This document shows positions 33,421 to 42,036 of a DNA stretch of 64,000 nt, in pieces. Positions within the stretch are counted from its first letter, which is position 1; the number at the start of each line of letters is the position of its first letter. The translations under genes and the position numbers were made by a program. Under the pieces are notes generated by a model, which was not told where the DNA came from, searched no databases, and saw only the letters and a list, made by a program, of their open reading frames with translations. Source of the stretch: Candidatus Saccharimonadota bacterium (GTDB taxonomy: Bacteria > Patescibacteriota > Saccharimonadia > Saccharimonadales > Saccharimonadaceae); the NCBI GenBank assembly GCA_030445265.1, contig JAUCSC010000001.1, positions 124,001 through 188,000 of the forward strand. Direction: 5' to 3'.

Positions 33421-35840
33421 GCTTTCAATATAAACATCCTCGAGCTGAGCGTGCTCGGATGGCGACCCGTTTGCAGCCGTGGGTGGCCACTCTGGAGACC
33501 CTCACGATCTTAGCGGTACTGCTTGGTATGGTAGCTCTTGGTTTCGGACTCGCGATCGGCTGGGCGCTCGTCGGCTGTGCCGCCCTTCCCGCCATGGCTG
33601 CCACCTGGTATAAAGGTGAGCTCATGAAACTACCTCCTGCGAAAGCCGCTGAGGCAATTGATGATATGCTCGATTCGACAATCCTCGGACAGCTCCGACC
33701 GCAGCCCTCACCTTATGATCTGGCAACAATTGTTGCCACGAGTCACGGTGGCCAATTTATGGCAGCCCGTTTAGGTCTGGGATCGGGGTTCCTGCAACAA
33801 TTAAGTTCGCATGACTCCAAAGATGCTGAAGAAATCTGGCAAGAAGCGTTGCTTCTCAAGCAGGAGACTGGCTCGCCAGATATAAATGGCGCGCTACTCG
33901 TCGCCGCGATTGTGCGAGTTATTCCAGCGGCCGAAACATTGCTCGCTCATTTGCAGCTCGATCTTCACGATCTTAGTAGAGGTATCCAGTGGTATGATCA
34001 TATCGAATCAATTATCCAGCACTTTAAAACGCAACCTCGGCGCAGCGGTGGTATCGGCCGCGACTGGGCGTTTGGGTGGATTCCGCTCCTCGGCCGTTTT
34101 GGGCACAATTTAAGCGACGGGCGAGACGAACTAGCGGCGGCCGAACTGGAAGCTCATCAATCGGCGATAGAGGATATGCTGAAAGTACTCGGTGGCAACG
34201 GTCGTAAAAGTGTTGGACTGGTCGGATCGATTGGAGTTGGTAAGAGTGAAGTAGTGCGGGCATTTGCCCATAGGCTGATGAGCCAAGCTAGTTCCGTGCC
34301 GAGTAGCCTGGCATTTCGACAGGTATTTATGCTTGATGCGTCCTCGCTTATTGCGGCTGCCCCTGGGCGCGGTGAGCTGGAGCATCTCGTCGAACAATTA
34401 CTGGCTGAGGCGTATGCTGCAAAAAATATTATCCTTTGTCTGGATAATGCGCACCTGTTCTTTGAAGATGCGATTGGCTCGGTGGATCTGACGAACCTTT
34501 TGCTACCTATTATTGAAGCGGGCAGGCTTCCGATTATTCTCACCCTCGATCAGCAGCGATTCATCGAGATTGCTGGTCGTTCAGTTACATTTAGCAATGC
34601 TTTCCACCGGATCAATCTTGATGGCGCCAGCGAAGATGAAGTCATGCGCGTGATGCAGGACCACGCAATCCTCCTCGAATACCAGCATGGCATCGTCTAT
34701 ATGTACCAGGCGCTCAAAGAAGCGTACCGGTTAGGCAGTCGATATATTTCGGAGCTCGCTATGCCGGGCAAGGCAGTGACTCTGCTTGAAGCAGCGGCGC
34801 AGTTCGCTGATGGCAAGCTCGTATCGGCCGCATCGGTAGGTAAGGCGATTGAGAGTAAGTACGGCATCAAGGTACGTTCGGTCAATGATCAAGACGAACG
34901 TGATAAACTTCTCAATCTTGAACAGCTGCTCCACGAGCGAATGGTCGGGCAGGATCGAGCAGTCAGCGTCATAAGCGATGCGCTTCGACGAGCCCGCGCC
35001 GGTGTACGTAATGAGAATCGCCCGATCGGTGCCTTTCTCTTCCTCGGTCCGACTGGAGTCGGCAAGACGGAACTCGCCAAAGCTTTAGCGGCTGTCTATT
35101 TTGGCGGTGAAGAACGAATTATTCGCCTCGACATGAATGAGTACGTCACGAGTGATGACGTCACACGGTTGATTGCGGACGCCGGGGGCAATGCGATGAG
35201 CCTTGCTGCCCAAATCAAGAAGCAGCCATTTAGCGTGGTACTGATGGATGAGATAGAGAAAGCGCACCCCAATGTACTGACGGCTCTCCTGCAGCTGCTT
35301 GACGAAGGAGTGCTTCGTGATGAGAAAAACCGGGAGATTAGCTTTAAGGACGCTATTATTATTGCCACCAGCAACGCTCATGCCGACCGCATCAGGGAAT
35401 ACATTGACCGCGGATATCGACTGGAGCAGTTTGAGACGACGCTAGTCAATGAACTCCTCGACAGTGGTGCTTTCAAACCAGAATTCATTAACCGTTTTGA
35501 TGATGTCGTCGTCTTCCAGCCGCTCACGAAGGATGAGTTACTCGAGATTGTTGATCATATCATCGGCTCCATAAATAAGACGCTCGCCGGACAAAAGATC
35601 ACCGTTACCGTGTCCGATGACGCCAGGCGTTACCTGGTTGAAGCGGGCTATGACCCACGGCTGGGTGCGCGTCCAATGCGCCGTGTTGTGCAGCGCGCTG
35701 TTGAAAATACGGTAGCAAAACTACTCATCGCTCAGGCTGTTGCACCGGGTGGTACGGTCATGATTGATCTCGAGCAGGTCCGGTCCATTCTCGAATCGAA
35801 ACAGCAGGCGGAACAAATTGCTGCCGATAGTGCGGAATAG
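33411..35840 (+). CDS. Membrane-anchored double-AAA+ Clp-family ATPase
   Basis: 809 aa, GTG start with AAGGTG 6 nt before it. Two transmembrane helices (about 28-62) come first, then a Clp-N-like helical region (about 75-200). AAA-1 has Walker A VGSIGVGKSE (about 270), but its Walker B reads ILCLDNAHLF, with Asn where the catalytic Glu is expected. AAA-2 is intact (GPTGVGKTEL, VVLMDEIEKAHP, PEFINRFDD, GARPMRR). I see no I/L-G-F loop for docking ClpP, and no clpP gene is near. It is perhaps a membrane-bound unfoldase or disaggregase rather than a protease subunit. Confidence 0.85.
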   Translation: MAVSFQYKHPRAERARMATRLQPWVATLETLTILAVLLGMVALGFGLAIGWALVGCAALPAMAATWYKGELMKLPPAKAAEAIDDMLDSTILGQLRPQPSPYDLATIVATSHGGQFMAARLGLGSGFLQQLSSHDSKDAEEIWQEALLLKQETGSPDINGALLVAAIVRVIPAAETLLAHLQLDLHDLSRGIQWYDHIESIIQHFKTQPRRSGGIGRDWAFGWIPLLGRFGHNLSDGRDELAAAELEAHQSAIEDMLKVLGGNGRKSVGLVGSIGVGKSEVVRAFAHRLMSQASSVPSSLAFRQVFMLDASSLIAAAPGRGELEHLVEQLLAEAYAAKNIILCLDNAHLFFEDAIGSVDLTNLLLPIIEAGRLPIILTLDQQRFIEIAGRSVTFSNAFHRINLDGASEDEVMRVMQDHAILLEYQHGIVYMYQALKEAYRLGSRYISELAMPGKAVTLLEAAAQFADGKLVSAASVGKAIESKYGIKVRSVNDQDERDKLLNLEQLLHERMVGQDRAVSVISDALRRARAGVRNENRPIGAFLFLGPTGVGKTELAKALAAVYFGGEERIIRLDMNEYVTSDDVTRLIADAGGNAMSLAAQIKKQPFSVVLMDEIEKAHPNVLTALLQLLDEGVLRDEKNREISFKDAIIIATSNAHADRIREYIDRGYRLEQFETTLVNELLDSGAFKPEFINRFDDVVVFQPLTKDELLEIVDHIIGSINKTLAGQKITVTVSDDARRYLVEAGYDPRLGARPMRRVVQRAVENTVAKLLIAQAVAPGGTVMIDLEQVRSILESKQQAEQIAADSAE

Positions 35841-35849
35841 AGCAAATAA

Positions 35850-35883
35850 AAAAGAGGAGGCACATGGCTTCCTCTTCTTTTCT
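35850..35883. terminator. Bidirectional terminator between the Clp ATPase and tRNA-His
   Basis: AAGAGGA...TCCTCTT stem flanked by A-rich and T-rich runs on both sides, able to end transcription of the plus-strand ATPase operon and of the minus-strand tRNA-His. Confidence 0.7.
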
Positions 35884-35961
35884 TGGGGCGAATAATGGGG
35901 ATTGAACCCACGACCTCCGGAACCACAACCCGGCGCTCTAACCAACTGAGCTACATTCGCC
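35884..35961 (-). tRNA. tRNA-His (anticodon GTG)
   Basis: 78 nt including an encoded G(-1) that pairs with C73, then CCA. Acceptor GCGAATG pairs with TATTCGC, T8-A9 are in place, the anticodon loop is TTGTGGT, and the T-arm has GTTCAAT. Confidence 0.93.
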
Positions 35962-36030
35962 ATCATAGATTAACTTAGCCATTGTAACAGATTAGAAGTT
36001 ATATTTGAATATGGTATAATGGTGTAATCT

Positions 36031-36105
36031 GCGGGCGTCGTATAACGGCTAATATGTCTGCCTTCCAAGCAAACGATGCGAGTTCGATTCTCGCCGCCCG
36101 CACCA
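36031..36105 (+). tRNA. tRNA-Gly (anticodon TCC)
   Basis: 75 nt. Acceptor GCGGGCG pairs with CGCCCGC, anticodon loop CTTCCAA, T-arm GCGAGTTCGATTCTCGC, CCA encoded. The anticodon stem has one C-A mismatch. A TATAAT lies at 36015-36020. Confidence 0.93.
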
Positions 36106-36115
36106 TGAGATTATG

Positions 36116-36142
36116 AAAGCTCCTCAATACGAGGAGCTTTTT
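36116..36142 (+). terminator. Intrinsic terminator after tRNA-Gly
   Basis: AAAGCTCCTC, loop AATAC, GAGGAGCTTTTT. The T-run leads straight into the -10 of the next gene. Confidence 0.82.
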
Positions 36143-36156
36143 GTTATAATCACGGC
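36142..36156 (+). promoter_or_regulatory. Extended -10 promoter, leaderless, for the nucleotidase gene
   Basis: TGT TATAAT (TATAAT 36145-36150), 6 nt, ATG 36157. It shares bases with the preceding terminator's T-run. Confidence 0.65.
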
Positions 36157-36747
36157 ATGAGTGAACTTGGCAAAACAGTATTAGTCGATATGGACGGCGT
36201 CATGGCTGATTTCGATAATGCTGCGTTAGTGAGTATTTCAAAAAAAGATATTGTCCTTAGGTCAAGCTTTTATGTCGCACATGATTATCCTGCCAATCTG
36301 CAACCTGCAATAGAAGATGTATATAATGCACCGGAATTTTTTGAGAATCTTGAGCCGATGCCCGGGTTGAAAGAAGCCTGGCAGGAGATGATTGATAATG
36401 GCTATGATCCACGAGTGGCTTCAGCGCCACTCGCGAGTAATAGGTCGGCCGTAGAAGGAAAAATAAAGTGGCTGGACCGCGTAATGGTGCCTGATTTTGG
36501 ACCAAAGATTGTTGAGGAAGCTATCATCGATAAGCAAAAGTGGAAATACCGCGGCATCGCTTTGATAGATGATCGGCCTGACGTACCTCGGGGTGAAAAT
36601 GGTGCGGAAGATGCAGTCTGGCAGCATATTTTGTTTGGGTGGGCTCATATGAGTAAGGTTCCACTAGCCGCAACGGCATTTCGCTTATTGAGCTGGCGGG
36701 ATATAAATGGATTGTTATCCACGCTGGAATCTATAGAGAAGGGTTAA
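36157..36747 (+). CDS. 5'(3')-deoxyribonucleotidase-like HAD phosphatase (NT5C family)
   Basis: 196 aa. HAD motif I VLVDMDGVMADFDNA (about 9-23) with the two catalytic Asp residues, then PMPGLKEAWQEMIDNGYDPRVASAP (motif II region) and IALIDDRPDVPRG (motif IV). It would remove phosphate from deoxynucleoside monophosphates, helping nucleotide salvage. It stands alone after tRNA-Gly. Confidence 0.8.
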   Translation: MSELGKTVLVDMDGVMADFDNAALVSISKKDIVLRSSFYVAHDYPANLQPAIEDVYNAPEFFENLEPMPGLKEAWQEMIDNGYDPRVASAPLASNRSAVEGKIKWLDRVMVPDFGPKIVEEAIIDKQKWKYRGIALIDDRPDVPRGENGAEDAVWQHILFGWAHMSKVPLAATAFRLLSWRDINGLLSTLESIEKG

Positions 36748-36818
36748 GACTGAGCCACTGTAAACCGCGGTGATTACCGTGATATAGTAATATCATTAGC
36801 TTAAATAAGGAATAAGAT

Positions 36819-37214
36819 ATGCAAGAAGATCGTCAAACCACAGAAGTCCGTAAAACTGATGAGCAAGTTGGTGATACAAATGTCCAGCGACAAAGTGTCG
36901 AAAAGCGGACAGCGGTACCAGGCGTGGTCATTGCACAGCGAGTCGTTTACTACATCGGCGGAGTGATTATTGCGCTACTACTAGTAAGATTATTGCTCCA
37001 GCTACTGGGCGCAAATCAGGGTAGTGACTTCGTCGGCTTTGTCTACGGAATAAGTGGAGTATTTGCCGCACCATTCTTTGGCATCTTCGGTGAACCGACC
37101 TTCGGACAATCACACTTCGAAACATCAACGCTGGTAGCTATCGTTATCTACCTACTACTAACCATTGGTATCGCGAAACTCCTGACAGTCACTCGGCCTC
37201 ACGACGAAGTCTAA
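36819..37214 (+). CDS. YggT family membrane protein
   Basis: 131 aa. A polar N-terminus (about 1-42) leads to two transmembrane helices (about 46-68 and 103-123) with the YggT-like loop GVFAAPFFGIFGEPTF between them. The role is unknown; some YggT members are linked to osmotic stress. AAGGA lies 9-10 nt before the ATG. Confidence 0.8.
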   Translation: MQEDRQTTEVRKTDEQVGDTNVQRQSVEKRTAVPGVVIAQRVVYYIGGVIIALLLVRLLLQLLGANQGSDFVGFVYGISGVFAAPFFGIFGEPTFGQSHFETSTLVAIVIYLLLTIGIAKLLTVTRPHDEV

Positions 37215-37219
37215 GCCGA

Positions 37220-37645
37220 CTAGGCTTCGCTTTGTTCATTCGGGTCACTGTCTGCATCTTCCTTGGTATGGTGAACCGTGCCAGGAAGATGATCGGGTGG
37301 CCCATATACCGTATATAACTTGAGGGTATCATCCCCTTTATTGACGAGATTGTGCCAGGTACCTGCTGGGACGAATAGCGCATCATCAGCTCCGGCGTCC
37401 CACGCCGTTAAGTTATCTTTATCTTTTCCGGTGTATACCGTTGCTACGCCTTGTTCAATGCGTATGAACTGATCATGGGTCGGATGAACTTCAAGTCCTA
37501 TGTCATCACCTGGCTCGATTGCCATGAGCGTCAGTTGAATATTCTTACCTGTCCATAGGGTCTGGCGATAGTCAGTATTGTCTAGTGTTGCTGTCTCGAT
37601 ATTGACGAGAAACGGTTCGGGACCATGATCGGTAATGTGAGTCAT
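37220..37645 (-). CDS. Cupin domain protein
   Basis: 141 aa, one small beta-barrel. The metal-binding motifs are HPTHDQFIRIEQG (about 57-69) and PAGTWHNLVNKGDDTLKLY (about 92-110). Cupins of this size include isomerases and ligand sensors, and the substrate cannot be told. An excellent AAGGAGG site lies before the ATG. Converges with yggT across 5 nt. Confidence 0.88.
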   Translation of the reverse strand: MTHITDHGPEPFLVNIETATLDNTDYRQTLWTGKNIQLTLMAIEPGDDIGLEVHPTHDQFIRIEQGVATVYTGKDKDNLTAWDAGADDALFVPAGTWHNLVNKGDDTLKLYTVYGPPDHLPGTVHHTKEDADSDPNEQSEA

Positions 37646-37728
37646 TTACACCTCCTTGTACTTCTATTATACCGAGAATGTGTGAATGATTAGCCTCTCT
37701 CCCATAGATTCGCTATAATAATGCTCGC

Positions 37729-37805
37729 GCCCCGGTAGCTCAGTTGGATAGAGCAGAGGACTTCTAAGCCTAAGGTCGCAGGTTCAAATCCTGCCCGGGG
37801 TACCA
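37729..37805 (+). tRNA. tRNA-Arg (anticodon TCT)
   Basis: 77 nt with acceptor GCCCCGG/CCGGGGT, D-arm GCTC..GAGC, loop CTTCTAA (anticodon 37763-37765), T-arm GCAGGTTCAAATCCTGC, CCA encoded. The anticodon stem is weak, with mismatches at positions 27-43 and 31-39. TATAAT at 37714-37719 is its likely -10. Confidence 0.88.
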
Positions 37806-37829
37806 CAACATTCCAATCTGTGAATTTTT

Positions 37830-37870
37830 ATAGACCAAGTTGGAAATAGGAACTTCGGTCTATTTTGTTT
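37830..37870 (+). terminator. Terminator after tRNA-Arg
   Basis: ATAGACCAAGTT pairs with AACTTCGGTCTAT (one bulged C), followed by TTTGTTT. The -10 of the next gene overlaps the end. Confidence 0.6.
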
Positions 37871-37881
37871 ATCATAAATAT
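37870..37881 (+). promoter_or_regulatory. -10 element, leaderless, for the chimeric gene
   Basis: TATCAT, 6 nt, ATG 37882. Together with the terminator it rules out the track start at 37840, which lies inside the hairpin. Confidence 0.5.
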
Positions 37882-38415
37882 ATGAAGAGAGTCATATTGT
37901 TACATGGAAACGGAGGTGGTAAAGGAAGCGATAATTGGTTTCCATATATTCAAAATGCTATGGAAGAGCTGGGACCAAAGGCTATCATGAATCGTCTTGG
38001 TGGTGCGGCATTTATCGACTATCTACTGTTTGATGCGTTGCATGGGACTGGTACGCGTCTCGATACTGATGCTCTTCGGCCATTTATTGATAGCGCATAT
38101 GAAAGTACCGAATCATTTCAAACGGGCATCGCGATTGCAGGCGGTTTAAATGCCGAGGTGGTTACAGAAGACTTGCCAGCACTGCTAAAAGATTATCCCA
38201 ACTTATCCTGGGACGCCGAAGGGCAGCTTCATCCGGTCGACGCGCAGGGTAAGCGACCACTGGATATTGAAAAAGCCCGAGCGTATCTGTACGCATCGGC
38301 TTCAATATTACCAGCACCTACGCATGAACCGCTTTCGACGCAACGAGCAATATTCGCCTCTGAGTTTTATTGGTATGGCAGCCTCCAAAAACGAGCACCA
38401 TTCCCGTACGATTGA
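37882..38415 (+). CDS. Chimeric protein: RBBP9-like start joined to a TIM-barrel-like C-terminal part
   Basis: 177 aa. Residues 1-31 (KRVILLHGNGGG...DNWFPYIQNAMEELG) look like the start of an RBBP9/YdeN-type alpha/beta hydrolase. The catalytic Ser, Asp and His parts are absent. From about 33 on the sequence changes: LLFDALHGTGTRLD and TGIAIAGGLNAEVV resemble the second half of phosphoribosylanthranilate-isomerase-like barrels. Each half is incomplete. It could be a deletion fusion of two genes, now possibly non-functional, or a novel small protein. Confidence 0.5.
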   Translation: MKRVILLHGNGGGKGSDNWFPYIQNAMEELGPKAIMNRLGGAAFIDYLLFDALHGTGTRLDTDALRPFIDSAYESTESFQTGIAIAGGLNAEVVTEDLPALLKDYPNLSWDAEGQLHPVDAQGKRPLDIEKARAYLYASASILPAPTHEPLSTQRAIFASEFYWYGSLQKRAPFPYD

Positions 38416-38516
38416 TTAAAATACCCTAACTAGCGGAACGATTACAATAAGACTCCATTGGTGCCCGCGTATAATGGCGGTGCACAAGGCCTTTCGTGCT
38501 TGTATGCTTTTTAATA

Positions 38517-38530
38517 TATACTAGCTGTAT
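38517..38530 (+). promoter_or_regulatory. -10 element, leaderless, for the AI-2E family gene
   Basis: TATACT (38517-38522), 8 nt, ATG 38531. Confidence 0.55.
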
Positions 38531-39616
38531 ATGAAAGATTCAAAATCATCCCCCAGCAATATCCCCCATCGCCTTGATTATATCGCCGGTATATCATGGC
38601 GGCTCCTCGCTATCATCGGCGTCGTCATTGTCTTTATTTTTATCATTATTGAGTTAAAGATTATTGTCATACCGTTTCTCGTTGCGCTACTGGTGACTGC
38701 ATTACTATTTCCTCTGGTGCAGTGGCTCAACAAGAAGGGAGTGAAAAAAGGGCTGGCTGTAGCGATAAGCCTGGTGCTTATGATCATCATTGTCTCCACA
38801 CTGGTCTTTATCGTCACCAAGCAAATTCAAGGAGCGTATCCGGCATTAAAACAGCAGTTTGAAGCATCCCTCAGCGGTGCACGTACGACGTTATCAAACG
38901 AACCTTTTAATATTGATGCTAGCCAGATCAATCAATATCAGCAAGATGCGCTCAACTATGCTCAGGAGAATTCGAAAGTCCTACTGTCGGGCTTATCGTC
39001 TGTCGGTGTCACCGCGGGACATGTTTTGGCTGGTATATTCCTCGCTCTTTTCTCGGTTATATTTCTGCTGCTTGATGGCAAGAATATCTGGCGATGGGTC
39101 GTTAATCTTTTCCCGAAGACCTCACGTGAGCGTATCTTAACAGCAGGTTTCAGAGGCTGGCGAACACTCATTAGCTTCGTCAAATCGCAGGTAATAGTGG
39201 CGGGAGTCGACGCGCTGGGTATTGGCCTTGGTGCATTAATTCTCCAAGTACCATTAGCCATCCCGATAGCTGTCATGGTATTTCTCGGTTCGTTTATTCC
39301 TGTGGTTGGTGCTGTCGTGACGGGTCTTATCGCGGTCGTCGTCGCCTTTATCTTCAACGGCTGGCTTGCCGCTCTGTTGATGCTTGGGGTTGTGCTCATT
39401 GTGCAGCTTATCGAAGGTCACGTACTTCAACCGTTCTTAATCGGCAAAGCCGTAGAGATTCACCCGCTCGCGGTAGTGCTAGCCGTTGCTATCGGGTCAC
39501 TACTGGCCGGGATACCAGGAGCGCTGTTTGCTGTGCCGATTACGGCAGTGTTGAATGTAATGGCTGTCACGCTGCTCGGTGACAAAACTTCCAGCAACAG
39601 TGCCAAATCCGCATAA
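38531..39616 (+). CDS. AI-2E family (PerM/TqsA-like) transporter
   Basis: 361 aa, about eight transmembrane helices. Conserved family stretches: FLVALLVTALLFPLVQWLNKKGVKKGLAVAIS, PVVGAVVTGLIAVVVAFIFNGW, and LIEGHVLQPFLIGKAVEIHPLAVVLAVAIGSLLAG near the end. Members export small molecules or act as Na+/H+ antiporters; the substrate here is unknown. Confidence 0.9.
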   Translation: MKDSKSSPSNIPHRLDYIAGISWRLLAIIGVVIVFIFIIIELKIIVIPFLVALLVTALLFPLVQWLNKKGVKKGLAVAISLVLMIIIVSTLVFIVTKQIQGAYPALKQQFEASLSGARTTLSNEPFNIDASQINQYQQDALNYAQENSKVLLSGLSSVGVTAGHVLAGIFLALFSVIFLLLDGKNIWRWVVNLFPKTSRERILTAGFRGWRTLISFVKSQVIVAGVDALGIGLGALILQVPLAIPIAVMVFLGSFIPVVGAVVTGLIAVVVAFIFNGWLAALLMLGVVLIVQLIEGHVLQPFLIGKAVEIHPLAVVLAVAIGSLLAGIPGALFAVPITAVLNVMAVTLLGDKTSSNSAKSA

Positions 39617-39639
39617 TTGCATAGGTTCTCGACTAACCA

Positions 39640-40698
39640 CTAGTCACCAGAATCATAGCTTCTTGATGATGCATTCTTATCGCCGTATCGCTGTGGACGC
39701 TTATTCGCTTGTCTGTCTCGCTCCGTAGTCTTAACGGTCAAGATAGATAACTCGGCCTTCATCTTCAGATAATTCGCGTAATGTTTTTTATCGAGACTGC
39801 CGTCTGCGAGAGCCTGTCTGATGGCACAGCCTTCTTCGGTGGTATGTCGACAACTCTTGTATTTGCACTGTTGGGTGATGTCGACGATATCATCGTAGTT
39901 GATATCTAACTCGCTTTCAGTGCCCCAGAGTTGCAGCTCGCGTATTCCCGGCGTATCAATGAGCATACCGCCACCAGGGAGCTGAAATAGCTCTCTATGG
40001 ACTGTCGTATGTTTACCCGTTGAGTCTGATTCGCGTACGTCGTTGGTACTTTGTGCTTCGCGGCCTAATAGTTTATTGGTAAGCGTTGATTTACCGACGC
40101 CCGATGAACCCAGGAGGATGGCTGTATCACCTGATTTTATCCAGCCAGCAATTTCAGTGACACCAGAACCGTCTGTTGCCGTGCTCACCACGATAGGCAA
40201 CTTAAGTTCATTAAGCTGAGTGAGATACGAGGCAAGGTCATCGGTCTTGTCGGCTTTGTTTAATACGATCACGGCTTTAACGTTGCTAACGGACAACTGG
40301 TAGAGGAATCGTTTGAGGCGCTCGACACTAAAATCATTATCAAGTGAGAGGAGTACGAAGGCGATATCGACGTTGGCAGCAGCAATTTGTTTCAGGACTT
40401 GTTTGCCTGCGACCTTGCGGGCGATTTCGTTTGACCTGAGTACGACTGACTCAACGGTAGCAGCGCCACCATCGGTAATGTTTACCGCTACCCAGTCACC
40501 GACCTTTGGGGTTTCGTCGCGGCTCGCATAGTGCGCAAGCTTACCCGATAGCTCAGCAGTGATAATGTGCGGCGTGGCAATCTTTACGGAGGTGCCGAAG
40601 TCTGCGATGACTCGAGCTGGCCGAACATCAGAAAGCTCTAGCTGATCCCAGGCCAATTGTTTCGCCGGTGTCCATCCAAAATCAGTAAGAGTGCTCAT
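39640..40698 (-). CDS. rsgA: Ribosome small-subunit maturation GTPase RsgA
   Basis: 352 aa. An OB-fold N-terminus (about 25-95) leads to a circularly permuted GTPase: G4 LNKAD first, then G1 GSSGVGKSTLTN and G3 DTPGIRE. The C-terminal zinc site is QQCKYKSCRHTTEEGCAI. It promotes late 30S assembly. Leaderless promoter: minus TGC CATAAT (40711-40706), 7 nt, ATG 40698. Confidence 0.95.
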   Translation of the reverse strand: MSTLTDFGWTPAKQLAWDQLELSDVRPARVIADFGTSVKIATPHIITAELSGKLAHYASRDETPKVGDWVAVNITDGGAATVESVVLRSNEIARKVAGKQVLKQIAAANVDIAFVLLSLDNDFSVERLKRFLYQLSVSNVKAVIVLNKADKTDDLASYLTQLNELKLPIVVSTATDGSGVTEIAGWIKSGDTAILLGSSGVGKSTLTNKLLGREAQSTNDVRESDSTGKHTTVHRELFQLPGGGMLIDTPGIRELQLWGTESELDINYDDIVDITQQCKYKSCRHTTEEGCAIRQALADGSLDKKHYANYLKMKAELSILTVKTTERDRQANKRPQRYGDKNASSRSYDSGD

Positions 40699-40714
40699 TG
40701 GGTCTATTATGGCA
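40699..40714 (-). promoter_or_regulatory. Extended -10 promoter, leaderless, for rsgA
   Basis: Minus strand TGC CATAAT, 7 nt, ATG at 40698. Confidence 0.6.
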
Positions 40715-40793
40715 TGTTCTGCTGAGCCGACGTCTTTTTGTGAGCGTTTAGTGCCTTAATCGTATTTCGCTATCGTATTATTGCAATACCTCA

Positions 40794-40806
40794 TATAATG
40801 AAGGCA
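40794..40806 (+). promoter_or_regulatory. -10 element, leaderless, for the G5/DUF348 gene
   Basis: TATAAT (40794-40799) overlaps the first ATG used by the track (40798). Seven nt later is ATG 40807, the likely true start. Confidence 0.6.
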
Positions 40807-41982
40807 ATGGTGTGGCGTTTTTCGATAGCTCTTATCCTTGTGGTCGTATCGATCGTAGGTTTGAGTAGTGCGTCACAAGCTCGAGCAGAGGAGGGGAGAC
40901 TGATAACCCTGTATGACAGAGGCGTGAAGACAGTTTTTTTGGCAAAAGAAAAGACATTAGGCGAGGCATTGAAGGTTCAGCATATTACTCTTGATGCGAG
41001 GGACATTGTTGAGCCAGCTGCGAGCGAAGAACTCATCGCCCCCGCTTACCACGTCAATATTTACCGGGCTCGACCGGTCGTTGTTGTCGACGGAGCTATC
41101 CGCTTAAAGACAGTATCATCACATCAAACCGTGCAGCAGATTGCAAAGGACGTTGGGATAACCGTCTACGACGAAGATATTACCACGCTTAAACCATCAA
41201 GCGATTTTATTTATGACGGCGCCGGATTGCTCCTCACGATTAATCGAGCAAAGACTTTTATCCTCGACCTTTATGGCAAGAAAACGGAGGCTCGGACACA
41301 CGTGGCGACAGTTGGTGCAATGCTACGAGAGAAGCAGATTACGCTGGGGCCAAATGGCCGGGTATCGGTGCCAGAGAACACGCCAATAACTCAGGGTATG
41401 GAAGTGCGGGTGTGGCGTGAGGGAAAACAAACGGTCACGCTCGACCAGGAAATCCCGTTTGCTAGTCAGCTCGTCTACGACGGTGATCGGCCGCTCGGTT
41501 ACCGCGCGGTGCAAAGTAAAGGTGTGCCTGGAGTCCGAAGTGTGACGTATGAGCTGGAAGTAAAAGGCGGCGTCGAGGTTTCGAAAATAGCAGTAGCCAA
41601 TATTGTGACGCGGAATGCGGTTAAGCAGGTCGAAGTCATTGGCCTTCGCAACGACGGCAGTGGACTGACCCTTTCTCGTGGTGCCCTATTCCACGTCGAC
41701 AGTAAAGGGGTGACACACCGTGAAACGTACTACGATCTTAATATGAGGGTTGTTATGCAAAGCTGCGGGCAAGGCGGGTACTACTCAGTACGGCCGGACG
41801 GTGCAAAGGTAGATGCACAGGGCTACATCATTATTGCTGCCAATTTTGCACGCTATCCGAGGTGCTCCTTCGTAGAAACAAGTATAGGTACGGGGAAGGT
41901 TTATGACACGGGCGGCTTTGTTGCCCGGTATCCTGACGGCTTTGACCTGGCGACTGACTGGTCACGGGCTGACGGCATTTAG
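40807..41982 (+). CDS. Secreted YabE/Rpf-like protein: DUF348 repeats, G5, 3D-like domain
   Basis: 391 aa from ATG 40807. A signal peptide (SIALILVVVSIVGLSSASQARA, about 5-27) is followed by three DUF348 ubiquitin-like repeats starting ITLYDRGVKTVFLAKEKTLGEAL, VVVVDGAIRLKTVSSHQTVQQI and LLTINRAKTFILDLYGKKTEA. Then comes a G5 domain (about 215-285) and a C-terminal 3D-type barrel with HRETYYDLNMRVV and DTGGFVARYPDGFDLATDW. Relatives in Gram-positive bacteria act on peptidoglycan as lytic transglycosylases or resuscitation factors. A wall-remodelling role is inferred. Confidence 0.85.
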   Translation: MVWRFSIALILVVVSIVGLSSASQARAEEGRLITLYDRGVKTVFLAKEKTLGEALKVQHITLDARDIVEPAASEELIAPAYHVNIYRARPVVVVDGAIRLKTVSSHQTVQQIAKDVGITVYDEDITTLKPSSDFIYDGAGLLLTINRAKTFILDLYGKKTEARTHVATVGAMLREKQITLGPNGRVSVPENTPITQGMEVRVWREGKQTVTLDQEIPFASQLVYDGDRPLGYRAVQSKGVPGVRSVTYELEVKGGVEVSKIAVANIVTRNAVKQVEVIGLRNDGSGLTLSRGALFHVDSKGVTHRETYYDLNMRVVMQSCGQGGYYSVRPDGAKVDAQGYIIIAANFARYPRCSFVETSIGTGKVYDTGGFVARYPDGFDLATDWSRADGI

Positions 41983-42024
41983 TACATCTCGCCTTTTATG
42001 CTTTATTCATCGGTACGAGGGGAC

Positions 42025-42036
42025 TATGATAGAGCA
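42025..42036 (+). promoter_or_regulatory. -10 element, leaderless, for the NUDIX gene
   Basis: TATGAT (42025-42030), 6 nt, ATG 42037. Confidence 0.5.

Noticed and set aside
35721-35966. 81-aa and 64-aa minus ORFs (VAQLVRAPGCGSGGRGFNPHYS)
   Set aside because: Translations across tRNA-His and the end of the Clp ATPase; no ribosome site.
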